From Oenococcus sp. UCMA 16435 (GTDB lineage: Bacteria; Bacillota; Bacilli; Lactobacillales; Lactobacillaceae), in NCBI GenBank assembly GCA_004010835.2, contig CP030868.2:1550001-1614000 (forward strand): 64,000 bases of DNA, given 5' to 3'. Below the pieces are notes generated by a model, which was given only the letters and a program-made list of their open reading frames with translations, was not told the DNA's origin and searched no databases. Made by a program: the position numbers and the translations under genes. This document shows positions 37,068 to 45,135 of the stretch, one piece after another. The stretch's first letter is position 1. Each line of letters opens with the position of its first letter.

Positions 37068-37982
37068 ATGGCAAAAGATAAAATTACCTTAACTAAAGGG
37101 GATCGTCTCCACGTTGCATGGCGTTCAACGTTCATTCAAGGTTCATGGAACTATGAACGAATGCAAAATGGTGGTTGGGTTTATGCCTTGATCCCCGCAT
37201 TAAATAAACTTTATAAAACAAAAGAAGATCGGGCGGCAGCATATAAACGTCACCTGGTATTCTTCAATACTCACCCATATTTGGCTTCTCCGATTATTGG
37301 AGTTACGCTTGCTTTGGAAGAGGACCGTGCCAATGGCGCCCCGGTTGACGATGTGGCCATTCAAGGTGTCAAGGTTGGTATGATGGGGCCTTTGGCAGGT
37401 GTTGGTGACCCTGTCTTCTGGTACACGGTTCGTCCTTTATTGGGGGCTTTAGGTGCAACCCTGGCTCTTAGTGGAAATGTTTTAGGACCAATATTGTTCT
37501 GGGTACTCTGGAACATTATTCGTTGGGCATTTATGTGGTACACCCAGGAATTCGGATATCGTGCCGGTTCGAGAATCACTGATGATCTTTCCGGAGGATT
37601 GCTCAAGACAGTTACTCGTGGTGCTTCGATGATGGGTATGTTTGTTCTGGCGGCTTTGATTGAGCGTTGGGTAAGTATTAAGTTTACCCCGGTTGTTTCC
37701 AAAGTTACCTTAAGTAAAGGTGCCTACATTGATTGGGGGAAACTTCCGTCGGGTACCAAGGGAATCAGAGAAGCCCTGACAGAACAGGCAAATGGTTTGT
37801 CTCTTACTAAAATTCAGACAACCACTTTGCAACAGAATTTGGACTCTTTGATTCCTGGACTAATGGCTTTGCTTTTGACTTTCGCCTGCATGTGGCTATT
37901 AAAGAAAAAAGTATCACCAATTATTATTATCTTAGGAATCTTCGTAATCGGTGTTGGTGGTCATCTACTTGGATTGCTTTAA
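37068..37982 (+). CDS. manN: PTS mannose-family EIID component
   Basis: Membrane partner of EIIC. The family region FIQGSWNYERMQNGGW, HLVFFNTHPYLASPIIGVTLA and GPLAGVGDPVFW is present, with C-terminal membrane segments. The ATG at 37068 is chosen over the in-frame ATG at 37053 because GGAGAAAA stands at the right distance only from the former. 304 residues. Confidence 0.95.
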   Translation: MAKDKITLTKGDRLHVAWRSTFIQGSWNYERMQNGGWVYALIPALNKLYKTKEDRAAAYKRHLVFFNTHPYLASPIIGVTLALEEDRANGAPVDDVAIQGVKVGMMGPLAGVGDPVFWYTVRPLLGALGATLALSGNVLGPILFWVLWNIIRWAFMWYTQEFGYRAGSRITDDLSGGLLKTVTRGASMMGMFVLAALIERWVSIKFTPVVSKVTLSKGAYIDWGKLPSGTKGIREALTEQANGLSLTKIQTTTLQQNLDSLIPGLMALLLTFACMWLLKKKVSPIIIILGIFVIGVGGHLLGLL

Positions 37983-38005
37983 TCGAACTTCGATTACAAA
38001 AAGGT

Positions 38006-38036
38006 AAACCTTATTCATTTGAATAAGGTTTTTATT
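38006..38036 (+). terminator. intrinsic terminator between manN and manO
   Basis: AAACCTTATTC / GAATAAGGTTT stem with ATTT loop and T-rich end. manO follows 64 bases later, so it may depend on read-through or its own promoter. Confidence 0.8.
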
Positions 38037-38099
38037 ATATTATTAATTCGTTGATAAGCTTGAATCTAAGGCATCGACCGATTACTTAAAAAGGGAAAA

Positions 38100-38498
38100 A
38101 TGGTTGAATCAATTAACAGAAAAATAGATTTGGTAGTTCAGGCAACTTCTTATATGGGTCTTGGAGAATATGGAGAAATCATGATCGGTGATGAAGGATT
38201 TGAGTTTTTTAGTGACCGCGATCCTCGTAAATTTATTCAGATTCCGTGGAAAGAAGTCAATCTGGTTGTTGCGTCTCTAATTTTTAAGGGGAAATGGATA
38301 CCCCGTTATGCTATCCAAACGAAACATAATGGAATGTTTAAATTTTCATCCAAACATCCAAAAGAAGTTCTTCGTATGGTGCGGAAGTATATCGATCCCG
38401 ATCATATTGTTCGTTCACTGACTTTTTTTCAAGTTATGCGGCGTAATTTTAAATGGCTATTTGGCAGAATCGGAAAAATTTTAAAAATAAAAAGATAA
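38100..38498 (+). CDS. manO: DUF956 family protein (ManO)
   Basis: 132-residue cytoplasmic protein with the DUF956 features ATSYMGLGEYGEIMIGDEGFEF and IQIPWKEVNLVVASLIFKGK, KFSSKHPKEVLRMVRKYI. ManO genes accompany mannose PTS operons in lactic acid bacteria and a regulatory role has been proposed. The last chromosomal gene before the foreign block that starts at 38538. Confidence 0.9.
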   Translation: MVESINRKIDLVVQATSYMGLGEYGEIMIGDEGFEFFSDRDPRKFIQIPWKEVNLVVASLIFKGKWIPRYAIQTKHNGMFKFSSKHPKEVLRMVRKYIDPDHIVRSLTFFQVMRRNFKWLFGRIGKILKIKR

Positions 38499-38563
38499 AT
38501 TTTCGAATTTTTTATTCAAACAAAAATTTATTTTTGAGAAAAATATAAAGCAGGAGGATTACA

Positions 38564-39471
38564 ATGCTGAAAACTTATTCTTTAACAAAAGATACATTAT
38601 TAGTTTCGTCAGAATCAAATATCAAAAATTCTTCTGTTGTTTATGTTTATGGTGACGAACGAGAATATATCGAATCTTTTGAACATAAATATGACTTTAA
38701 AATAGGCAATATACTAACGTTTGATGATCGAGTTGCATATGACACGATGATAGATCGGAACGATGAAAAAAGTTTGCTCGTAAGTTTTCTGTTTCCCGAG
38801 ATACATGAAGGTGGGCATCTAGATAATCTGACGACATCTGTTGTTTTCTTGGTATTTAAAAATAAGTTGATAATTTTTACAAAACAAAAATTAAAATTCA
38901 TTCCCGAACTCTTATCCAATATGGTTTTACGTGATGTCAATAATTTCATTGAGGAAGTACTTTTAAAGATCATGCAAAAAAAATTCTATGTGATGCTTAA
39001 CGAACTTCGTGGAATCAAGGAAAAAATTGATGATTTAGACTCAAAAATATCAACGTCCGGTCCACGCAGACCAATGTTTGGTGATTTATTGACTCTTCAA
39101 AAATACATGATAGCTTTGTCAACAACTTATGGCGCTAATCACAAAGCGCTGGATTTCATTAAAAAAAATTTCACAACTATTAATGATATTGATTTTACCA
39201 CCAAAAAAATAATTGATGAGATATACGATACAAGTGACACAATGGATAGAATTATTTTAGGTTACAGCCAATATTTGGATGATTTGGAAAATATGATAAA
39301 CAATATGTCTTCGTATCAGCTAAACATGATTATGAAAACTCTAACAGAGCTATCAATCGTTTTGACTATTCCAGCGATTATTTTTGGTTTTTGGGGAATC
39401 AATGTCGATGTCCCGTTTGAAAAATCTTCTTATGGTTTTTTTTGCTGTGCTGATTATCTCTGTTATACTAA
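38564..39471 (+). pseudogene. CorA/ZntB-like metal transporter, frameshifted and IS-interrupted (copy 1)
   Basis: Same gene as at 45129. Residues 1-270 are a cytoplasmic CorA-type domain with long helices, then TM1 (LSIVLTIPAIIFGFWGIN). At the T8 run (39437-39444) the frame shifts, so TM2 falls in another frame. The IS then separates the last 20 codons from the gene. The signature is GIN instead of GMN, as in ZntB zinc transporters. Confidence 0.8.
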
Positions 39472-39532
39472 GAACCTGTCTAGTATCTGCTGAATCTGGT
39501 AGAATTGTGGAAAACCGACTGAGGAGTTTGTC

Positions 39533-39853
39533 ATGCCAGATTATCCAAGCAATATTTCTCGAGCGCAATTTGCGTTAATACAACCTGATTTAGAAAACTT
39601 CCACAAGCATACAAGACCGCGTCGTTATGATCTTTATGACGTATTCAATGCCATCCTTTACTCGCTTACTACAGGGTGTCAATGGCGTGAATTACCGCAC
39701 GATTTCCCGGAATGGCACACTGTCTACCGCTATTACGATATGTGGCGAGATAAACCAGACCCGACAGCTGATTCGCTATTAGAAAGGCTTTTAAAAAAAC
39801 TGTTGCTTCCTATCGCTTTGCACAGGGCCGATCGGCCCGAACGTCGTTTGTGA
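39533..39853 (+). CDS. IS5-family transposase, ORF A
   Basis: 106 residues, N-terminal domain with [32 protein letters not shown] and [12 protein letters not shown]. The zero frame ends after RADRPERRL. At TTTTAAAAAAACTG (about 39790-39803) the A-AAA-AAA heptamer allows a -1 slip. The slip gives [19 protein letters not shown] and runs into ORF B, making one complete DDE transposase. Confidence 0.9.
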   Translation: MPDYPSNISRAQFALIQPDLENFHKHTRPRRYDLYDVFNAILYSLTTGCQWRELPHDFPEWHTVYRYYDMWRDKPDPTADSLLERLLKKLLLPIALHRADRPERRL

Positions 39854-40320
39854 TTGTTGATGCTCAAAGTGTTAAAACCACTGATTTAACGAAAAATAGT
39901 GGCTACGATGGCGGCAAAAAGATATCAGGGATTAAGCGTCATATGGCGGTTGATATTAATGGTTTACCACAAGCCATTCTCGTGACACGAGCTAATGTAT
40001 CAGATCGTTCAGGTGCATTGGCTATGTTTAGTTTGGCTAGCCAAAATTTAGAGCTGGTTCAGCATGTCATGGTTGATGGTGGCTACACTGGCAATGACTT
40101 TGCGGATCAGGTGAAGCTCATTTTGAATGCTAAGACGACGGTAGCTAAACGCAACGAGTTGCATATGTTCACGGTGTTACCGCAACGATGGATCGTTGAA
40201 CGTTCATGGAGTTGGCTAGACAAATGTCGGCGACTTTGGAAAAACTGTGAACGTGCCCTTAACAGCAGTCTTCAAATGGTCGTATTGGCCTTCCTGAAGA
40301 TAGTTCTTAAAAGATACTAG
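39850..40320 (+). CDS. IS5-family transposase, ORF B (catalytic part)
   Basis: 156 residues beginning [10 protein letters not shown], then [18 protein letters not shown] and [13 protein letters not shown]. The Asp in VDAQS, the Asp in VDGGY and the Glu in [14 protein letters not shown] are the DDE catalytic triad. It is probably expressed as a fusion with ORF A by -1 frameshifting. Internal GTG start also possible. Confidence 0.9.
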   Translation: MIVDAQSVKTTDLTKNSGYDGGKKISGIKRHMAVDINGLPQAILVTRANVSDRSGALAMFSLASQNLELVQHVMVDGGYTGNDFADQVKLILNAKTTVAKRNELHMFTVLPQRWIVERSWSWLDKCRRLWKNCERALNSSLQMVVLAFLKIVLKRY

Positions 40321-40505
40321 ACAGGTTCTAAGCCTAATTTGCTGGTTTTGGATGCGACGCAAAACATATTTTTAAAGTATTTGTGATACCCTAATATGAT
40401 TTAAAGCAGAATTGCTTTGTTGACTTTTTAAAAGGCTGATTCCTTTCAATAATTTAATAGCTTTTGTCAGGAATTGTAATATAAATAGACAGTGGTATTT
40501 GTTAT

Positions 40506-40744
40506 TTATCTAAATAGCTTTTTAATGTATTGCACTGTGCGCGGAGAAATATTAAAAGCTTCAGCGGCTTCCTTCACAGTATGAGAGTTAGAATATTCAA
40601 AGATAGCCATATTCCGGCTATCTTTTTTTCTTTTGGGTCTACCCTCCTTATAGTTGGGATTGTGTTGCCTTGCAAATATTTTACCGGCTTGCGTACGCTC
40701 GATAATCATATCACGCTCCATCTCCGCAACCGATAGCAAAGTTC
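40506..40744 (-). pseudogene. serine recombinase (resolvase) C-terminal fragment (copy 1)
   Basis: Holds only the part from RTLLSVAEMERDMIIERTQ through the HTH tail KEAAEAFNISPRTVQYIKKL. The catalytic N-terminal domain is lost at the repeat boundary (40744). It differs from copy 2 by Gly for Ser in the linker. Confidence 0.85.
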
Positions 40745-40946
40745 GCAAGATGTGTACAAAATGTTCATTGCTTGTCTACCGGAGAATCGTGCGTTAAAAA
40801 GCGGGATCGAAACTGCAAAGGTTCAACTTTTTACGCGAGAACAAGCGCTTCAGGTGCCCTTATCGCTACAACGCAATTTGCCGGCCGACATTGAGATGGC
40901 ATTTGACGCACATACGGCTAGTCACTGGATGACAAAGTTTGATTGA
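40745..40946 (+). pseudogene. NUDIX hydrolase C-terminal fragment
   Basis: The open frame from the junction reads KMFIACLPENRALKSGIETA, then FTREQAL, PLSLQRNLPADIEMAF. The ET..V.LF...AL.. PLS..RN...IEMAF pattern is that of the C-terminal half of one NUDIX subfamily. The Nudix box itself is missing. Base composition is more GC-rich than the core genes, pointing to a Lactobacillus-type donor. Confidence 0.5.
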
Positions 40947-40994
40947 GTTTAAAAAGATAATACTTTGATAGCCAAGTAAAGGGCATGGCAACAG

Positions 40995-41039
40995 AAAAGA
41001 GTTTATTTCCCAGTGATGAACACGGAAATAAACTCTTTT
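40995..41039. terminator. bidirectional terminator
   Basis: AAAAGAGTTTATTTCC / GGAAATAAACTCTTTT, 16-bp stem, between the NUDIX fragment and the convergent NAD(P)-binding gene. Confidence 0.9.
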
Positions 41040-41063
41040 TGATTTGGCCGATGACTGGTTACT

Positions 41064-41705
41064 TTAATAGAAGGAAGGCTTATCGCCTTGGGTGTTAGGT
41101 TGGTCAACGCCAAGTGAAGCACCGATGTGTTTGCTTGGATCGTTAATCAGCTTGACGACGAAGTCAGCGATGCTGCGCCGAGAGACTTCTGTGCCCTTAA
41201 ATGGCTCGCCTTTTTCCGTTAATTCATAACTGACAATGTTCTTATTGGAAAGCCAAGCTGGCCGAATGATCGTATATTTTAAGTCAGAATTTTCAATGAC
41301 TTTGGCGGCTGCGGCGTAGGTTTCAAGATAACCACCATCAAGCATTTGATGATTCCACTTGCCAAAAGCGCCGGGGACTTCATCGTAAATTCCCAACGTC
41401 GAAATCCAAATCAATCGACTCACACCTGCAGCATCCATCGCTTTCACGACGGATTTTGCCTGATCTTCAATTCCCTTGTTGCTAAGGTTGGCATAGACAA
41501 CGTCAATGCCAGCAAGCGCCTTGGTCAACTTGGCGGTGTCGGTGACATCCCCGTCAATCACCGTCTCCCGTTGCGGATTGACGTCTTGCAGCCGCCCGGC
41601 ATTGCGTAGAAACAAACTCAGGTGATGATCGGTTTCTTTCAGCAACTGATGCCGCGCTAACGTTGCAATTTGCCCGTGTGCGCCTAAGATCATGATATTT
41701 GCCAT
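41064..41705 (-). CDS. NAD(P)H-binding Rossmann-fold protein (NmrA/YwnB-like)
   Basis: 213-residue atypical SDR with the start MANIMILGAHGQIATLARH (GxxGxxA dinucleotide loop), VIDGDVTD, VYANLSNKG, WISTLGIYDE and TIIRPAWLS. Such proteins act as NAD(P)-dependent epimerase-like reductases or redox sensors. Substrate unknown. The start at 41705 has AAGGAAG upstream, so the longer frame is rejected. Clearly more GC-rich codon use than the chromosomal genes, as in the Lactobacillus casei group. Intact cargo of the foreign block. Confidence 0.8.
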   Translation of the reverse strand: MANIMILGAHGQIATLARHQLLKETDHHLSLFLRNAGRLQDVNPQRETVIDGDVTDTAKLTKALAGIDVVYANLSNKGIEDQAKSVVKAMDAAGVSRLIWISTLGIYDEVPGAFGKWNHQMLDGGYLETYAAAAKVIENSDLKYTIIRPAWLSNKNIVSYELTEKGEPFKGTEVSRRSIADFVVKLINDPSKHIGASLGVDQPNTQGDKPSFY

Positions 41706-41773
41706 TTGAATCTTCCTTTCTTGTTCCCAATACAGTTTTATTGTAACACCGGTATTTGTGGGCGGAACGATCA

Positions 41774-41803
41774 AAAAAGCCCGCGAAGAAATTCGCGGGC
41801 TTC
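41774..41803 (-). terminator. intrinsic terminator upstream of the NAD(P)-binding gene
   Basis: AAGCCCGCGAA / TTCGCGGGCTT stem with T run on the minus strand. It ends whatever was transcribed before this gene. Confidence 0.8.
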
Positions 41804-41943
41804 CTTCTGGTCAAGTGCTGTCCGGTGTTGTTGGCCCGGGCATATGGTTTATCTTGTCATCAAAGCAATTAACGAAACTTCGACAGAGGGTGAGCTTTGC
41901 CGAAACATTGGGGAATGATAAACCCCTGTGACCAGAAGTGATG

Positions 41944-42525
41944 CTATTTTGCGCTGTTCGTTGCTTGATCCTGAATTTTTTCAAGTTGCTGGTATTGGCT
42001 GGTCATCCAAGTCCGATAGTTTTTGCCTTTAGGTAATGTCTCGGTCACTTTCAAAACCGGCACATTATTTTGTTCAGCTAATTTGACGAGTTGATTGACA
42101 GTCTTTGAGCTTGCTTGGATGTTATTGACAAAGAAGGCAATTTTCTTTTCCTTAATATCGGTTTCGATACCATGGATATCTTTTGCGCTGTAGTCTGTGC
42201 CGTCTTCGGTTGACTTCGAGAAGTGATCGTCATTGACTTTGTAGCCCAGATAATCGAGCGCGTACCCAAAGACAGGTTCGGAGACATCAACGAGTTGGCC
42301 ATTTACTTTCGACTTCAACTTGTTGATCAAAGTATTGAGATCGTCCAGTGAAGCGATGTATTTTTTTGCATTCGCCTTGAAGGTCGCTTTGTCGGCTGGA
42401 TCTTTCTTGGCAAACTTATCAGCTAAGGTATTGGCCAGTTTTGGCATGGTTCGCGGATCGTACCAGATATGTTCGTTGTCTCCTTCCTTTTTAATCTTAA
42501 CAAGAACATAGCAGTTGAATTCTTA
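41944..42525 (-). pseudogene. metal ABC transporter substrate-binding protein (ZnuA-like), C-terminal fragment
   Basis: The frame reads NEHIWYDPRTMPKLANTLAD, then EPVFGYALDYLGYKVNDDHF, DIKEKKIAFFVNNIQASSKT and VLKVTETLPKGKNYRTWM. This is the second lobe of a ZnuA/MntA-type lipoprotein with a metal-ligand His in EHIWYDP. Signal peptide and first lobe are absent: the homology stops near 42515 and a stop codon lies just upstream. Non-functional as a secreted protein. Confidence 0.75.
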
Positions 42526-42529
42526 TTGA

Positions 42530-42840
42530 AATTCAAAAAACTAACTGTTTGCTGTCAATGGTAACGTGGGCGCATAAGGAATTGACAGCTCTAAACCAGT
42601 CTTTACACTGAAATGGCGAAAGCCAAAGTTTTATAGAAACTTTGCTTTCCTGCCTAACGGCGAGTGACAAAGCGGTTAAGCTGGCTCAGCTTGGACGGGG
42701 TTCGGGGCATCAGCGCCCGAATTAATGTGGCTTGCCACACCTTTTAGGCAACGAACAGAGTGAGGCGCAAGGAGCATAGCGACTGGAGTTTAATGTGAGC
42801 CGGTTTTTGGCTCACTCCTTTGTGTTTTTTGTTTCTAGAT
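42530..42840 (+). other. noncoding plasmid-type DNA upstream of the replication origin
   Basis: No ORF of note. GC-rich compared with its surroundings and full of short hairpins (for example TGAGCC-GGTTTTT-GGCTCA near 42797-42815). Segments such as GCGCAAGGAGCATAGCGACTG recall noncoding regions I know from Lactobacillus plasmids, but I cannot assign an oriT with confidence. Confidence 0.35.
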
Positions 42841-42860
42841 TTTAATCTCGTACAGTGGTG

Positions 42861-43002
42861 CCTCTTTTATACCTCTTTTATAAACCTTTTTTAAACCTCT
42901 TTTAGGCCCCTTATCAGCCTTACTCTCCCAAGGCTGATAGAAGTTTATCAAGTACCTTTTGTCTGTTTATCAAGTACCTTTATAAATTCTGTACTTGATA
43001 AA
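42861..43002 (+). other. theta-type plasmid replication origin
   Basis: Four CCTCTTTTAT-like repeats occur at 42861, 42872, 42885 and 42896 (AT-rich, 11-13 bp apart). A hairpin TATCAGCCTT/AAGGCTGATA (42912-42939) follows. Two direct iterons TTTATCAAGTACCTTT (42944 and 42966, 22-bp period) and one inverted copy GTACTTGATAAA (42991-43002) come next. An AT-rich region plus 22-bp iterons ahead of a Rep_3 gene is the standard layout; the inverted copy lies where the initiator would repress its own promoter. Confidence 0.8.
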
Positions 43003-43041
43003 AAAGTACTTTTATTTTAATATGTTTTTGAGGTGATAATC

Positions 43042-43977
43042 ATGTCTAATGAGTTAGTTAAGTATGACCCTGAGTTGAATACTATCCCTTTGAGAAAGTT
43101 TACCCCGATTGAGATGAACTTATTCTTTTCAATTGTTTCCCGCATGCGGGATCAAGGTAATAAAACTGTTCGTTTTTCTTTTGAGCAATTAAAAGAGCTC
43201 AGTAACTATAAACCAACCGCAAATAAACGCTTTATTGATGATATTGAAAATACATACCAAAAGATCCTCAGCCTTAAGTTTGGTCGAAGAAGTAAGAGTG
43301 GCTTAAATCGCGAATTTTTTGTCATGTTTACCGAGTTTGAAATTAAGGGTGAGGCTGAAGAACCTTATGTTGATATCCAAATTTATCCCAAAGCGTTGCA
43401 CTTGTTAAACGATTTGGAAAGTTGGGTTCGTTATGCCTTAACAGAATTTAGAAATTTAAAAAGCAGTTACGCAAAAACAATGTTTCGTCTAATTAAGCAA
43501 TTTCGAACTACTGGCTATTCTTATTTCTCTAAAGAAGATTTTTTTGAATTGCTTGATATACCTAAAAGTTATTGGAATAGTCCTTCAAATGTTGATAAAA
43601 AAGTTATTAAGCCAATTAGAGAGGAATTAACCCCGCTTTTTAGAGGTCTAACGATTAGAAAAAAATATGGTAAAGGCCGGGGGAAACCAGTTATCGGTTA
43701 TTCTTTTACTTGGAAACCTGAAAGAAAAGACGCAAATGATTTTTCTCAAGGAAAATTCCAAGATGAGCGTCAAAAACTCTTTAACATTCAGCATAATAGT
43801 GAATTATTAGATAAAGAAAAGTGGCGTGCAATTGACAAAGTTAAATGCTTACCTTTAGGAACAACTGAAAAACAAGCATTGGCTGAAAAGCAGATCGAAC
43901 ATGATAAAAAAATCAGAGATCAGACAAGACAAGAAGTACTTGCTGAACTCCGAAAGGGGTTTGGAAATCATGCCTAA
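43042..43977 (+). CDS. plasmid replication initiator, Rep_3 family
   Basis: 311-residue initiator of iteron-type theta plasmids. It begins MSNELVKYDPELNTIPLRKF and has two winged-helix domains with FTPIEMNLFFSIVSRMRDQG, ALTEFRNLKSSYAKTMFRLI and KVIKPIREEL. The ATG at 43042 has GAGGTGAT upstream. The C-terminal Lys/Glu/Gln-rich helix is normal. The gene looks intact, so the integrated plasmid may still start replication. The next small HTH gene starts within its end. Confidence 0.93.
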   Translation: MSNELVKYDPELNTIPLRKFTPIEMNLFFSIVSRMRDQGNKTVRFSFEQLKELSNYKPTANKRFIDDIENTYQKILSLKFGRRSKSGLNREFFVMFTEFEIKGEAEEPYVDIQIYPKALHLLNDLESWVRYALTEFRNLKSSYAKTMFRLIKQFRTTGYSYFSKEDFFELLDIPKSYWNSPSNVDKKVIKPIREELTPLFRGLTIRKKYGKGRGKPVIGYSFTWKPERKDANDFSQGKFQDERQKLFNIQHNSELLDKEKWRAIDKVKCLPLGTTEKQALAEKQIEHDKKIRDQTRQEVLAELRKGFGNHA

Positions 43978-44053
43978 AACTATTAGAGAACTTACTGATG
44001 AGTTTGGTGTATCAAAACAAGCCATTAGGGAAAAAACTAGATGCAAACTTTAG
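43970..44053 (+). pseudogene. truncated DUF536-type HTH protein
   Basis: 27 codons: MPKTIRELTDEFGVSKQAI then REKTRCKL and a stop. It matches the N-terminal HTH of the next gene (GKTIRQLSEELKLSKQGI). It starts inside the rep gene end with AAAGGGG upstream, the usual place of the plasmid repB/orf2 gene. Probably the stump of a first copy. Confidence 0.65.
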
Positions 44054-44155
44054 TTGTTGTTAATTCGGGATATTTGCTGTTAAAGCAACATTCATTGGTG
44101 GCAACAACCAGAAACAAATCAATTATAGTTTAGCTTGAAGATTGATACCTAGTTT

Positions 44156-44220
44156 AAAAAACGACAAGAACGACAACCAAGTTTAAGCTTTGCTTGTCGA
44201 TTGGTGTTCTTGTCGTTTTT
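44156..44220 (+). terminator. long hairpin terminator between plasmid genes
   Basis: AAAAACGACAAGAAC pairs with GTTCTTGTCGTTTTT over 15 bp, then a two-base bulge and CCAA/TTGG, followed by a T run. The left arm shares CAAGAACGACAACCAA with the coding sequence of the next gene (about 44437-44452). Confidence 0.8.
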
Positions 44221-44260
44221 AACTTATAATTTAAGGCGGATTAATTAGGTGGTGAAACTA

Positions 44261-44830
44261 TTGGGCAAGACTATTCGACAACTTTCAGAAGAATTGAAAT
44301 TATCAAAACAAGGTATTAATCAACGTATTAATAGTATTAATGGTTTTCGAAGCAAACACACTTACAAAGTTAAAAACCATCTAGAAATAGACAACCAAGG
44401 CGTTAAAATGCTTGCTAACTTTGACAAGCAAAAACGCCAAGAACGACAACCAAATCAGCAAGATAAAAACGACAAAAACGACAAGAACGACAAGATTGAT
44501 CACATCTTGCTGAAACAACTTGATGTTAAAGATCAACAAATTGCAAATTTACAACAAGCCTTAGACCAGCAACAAAAATTACAGATAGCAACGGTAACAG
44601 AAAACCATCGATTAAAAGAGCACATTCGGAAATTGAGTGGATTGCTTGAACCTTCTAGTGCAACTCAACAGCAACAATCAAACGACAAGGACGATACCTT
44701 GTCGAATAGTATTAATGCCATTCATGACAATGCTGAAAACGACAAGCAAGATCAAAGTCATGTTGTCGATGAAAAGAAAAAAAGAATACATAAAAATAAA
44801 GTCAATAAGAGTTGGTGGCATTTTTGGTAA
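44261..44830 (+). CDS. DUF536 family plasmid protein with HTH and coiled coil
   Basis: About 189 residues. N-terminal HTH (GKTIRQLSEELKLSKQGIN), a middle Gln/Lys/Asp-rich region with the repeat NDKNDKNDK, then the DUF536-like coiled coil (VKDQQIANLQQALDQQQKL, TVTENHRLKEHIRKL). The tail is basic and ends WWHFW. This family lies downstream of rep on lactobacillus theta plasmids and is linked to copy control or stability. I prefer the TTG at 44261, with AGGTGGTG upstream, because it gives the MGKTIRQL start. A GTG at 44249 also fits. Confidence 0.75.
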   Translation: MGKTIRQLSEELKLSKQGINQRINSINGFRSKHTYKVKNHLEIDNQGVKMLANFDKQKRQERQPNQQDKNDKNDKNDKIDHILLKQLDVKDQQIANLQQALDQQQKLQIATVTENHRLKEHIRKLSGLLEPSSATQQQQSNDKDDTLSNSINAIHDNAENDKQDQSHVVDEKKKRIHKNKVNKSWWHFW

Positions 44831-44850
44831 AAATTAAAGGGTGGATTAGA

Positions 44851-45135
44851 ATGGAAATAGAACCTAAGATAATGTCTCAAGTCAAAAGTATTTTAGGAGA
44901 GTTTGGAAACAAGTATTTAACTAGTAAGGGTTCTCTGAAACGAAATAATGTAATTAATGACTTGGATAAATTTGACCGTGAATTGATGACAAAGCTATTT
45001 AAAGATCCTTTAATACATAAAAATTATGTAGAAAAAATTGCTGACACTGAAGTATTTAGACTCAATCAATTTATTGAAATGTTTGAATATAAAGAATTTT
45101 GGGAAAAATATAAAGCAGGAGGATTACAATGCTGA
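44851..45135 (+). pseudogene. type III DNA methyltransferase (Mod) N-terminal fragment
   Basis: It starts MEIEPKIMSQVKSILGEFG and runs through NNVINDLDKFDRELMTKLF, VFRLNQFIEMFEYKEFWE. The pattern of ELxxxLxxD, VFxxxxFIEM and xYKEFW is the N-terminal region of type III Mod subunits, where the family goes on with DSYT. Here the frame runs across the repeat boundary at 45103 into unrelated codons and stops. No catalytic motifs remain. Confidence 0.55.

Larger units (their letters stand above)
39472..40328 (+). mobile_element. 857-bp IS5-family insertion sequence
   Basis: Perfect 17-bp inverted ends (GAACCTGTCTAGTATCT) and a 3-bp target duplication TAA (39469-39471 and 40329-40331). The uninterrupted target can be read in copy 2 of the repeat (TACTAAGCC near 46033), which proves the insertion. 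Transposase in two frames. TNA targets and the two-frame design are typical of the small IS5-family groups. Confidence 0.95.
38538..40744 (+). repeat. direct repeat copy 1 (1347 bp of homology, interrupted by an IS)
   Basis: Identical to 45103-46449 except for one base (C at the position equal to T in copy 2, in the resolvase Gly/Ser codon) and the 857-bp IS plus its 3-bp duplication. It holds the CorA/ZntB-like gene and the C-terminal end of a serine recombinase. The left end abuts the manO region, the right end a NUDIX fragment. Confidence 0.95.

Noticed and set aside
41803..41938. Inverted CTTCTGGTCA / TGACCAGAAG pair about 116 bases apart, possible small mobile element ends
   Set aside because: Arms are only 10 bp with no target duplication or coding content between them. 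Chance or an RNA stem cannot be excluded.
44437..44500. CRISPR-like or tandem repeat AACGACAAGAACGAC in the plasmid region
   Set aside because: The repeats are direct, 9 bases long and in frame (NDK units) within the DUF536 coding sequence, with no spacers.
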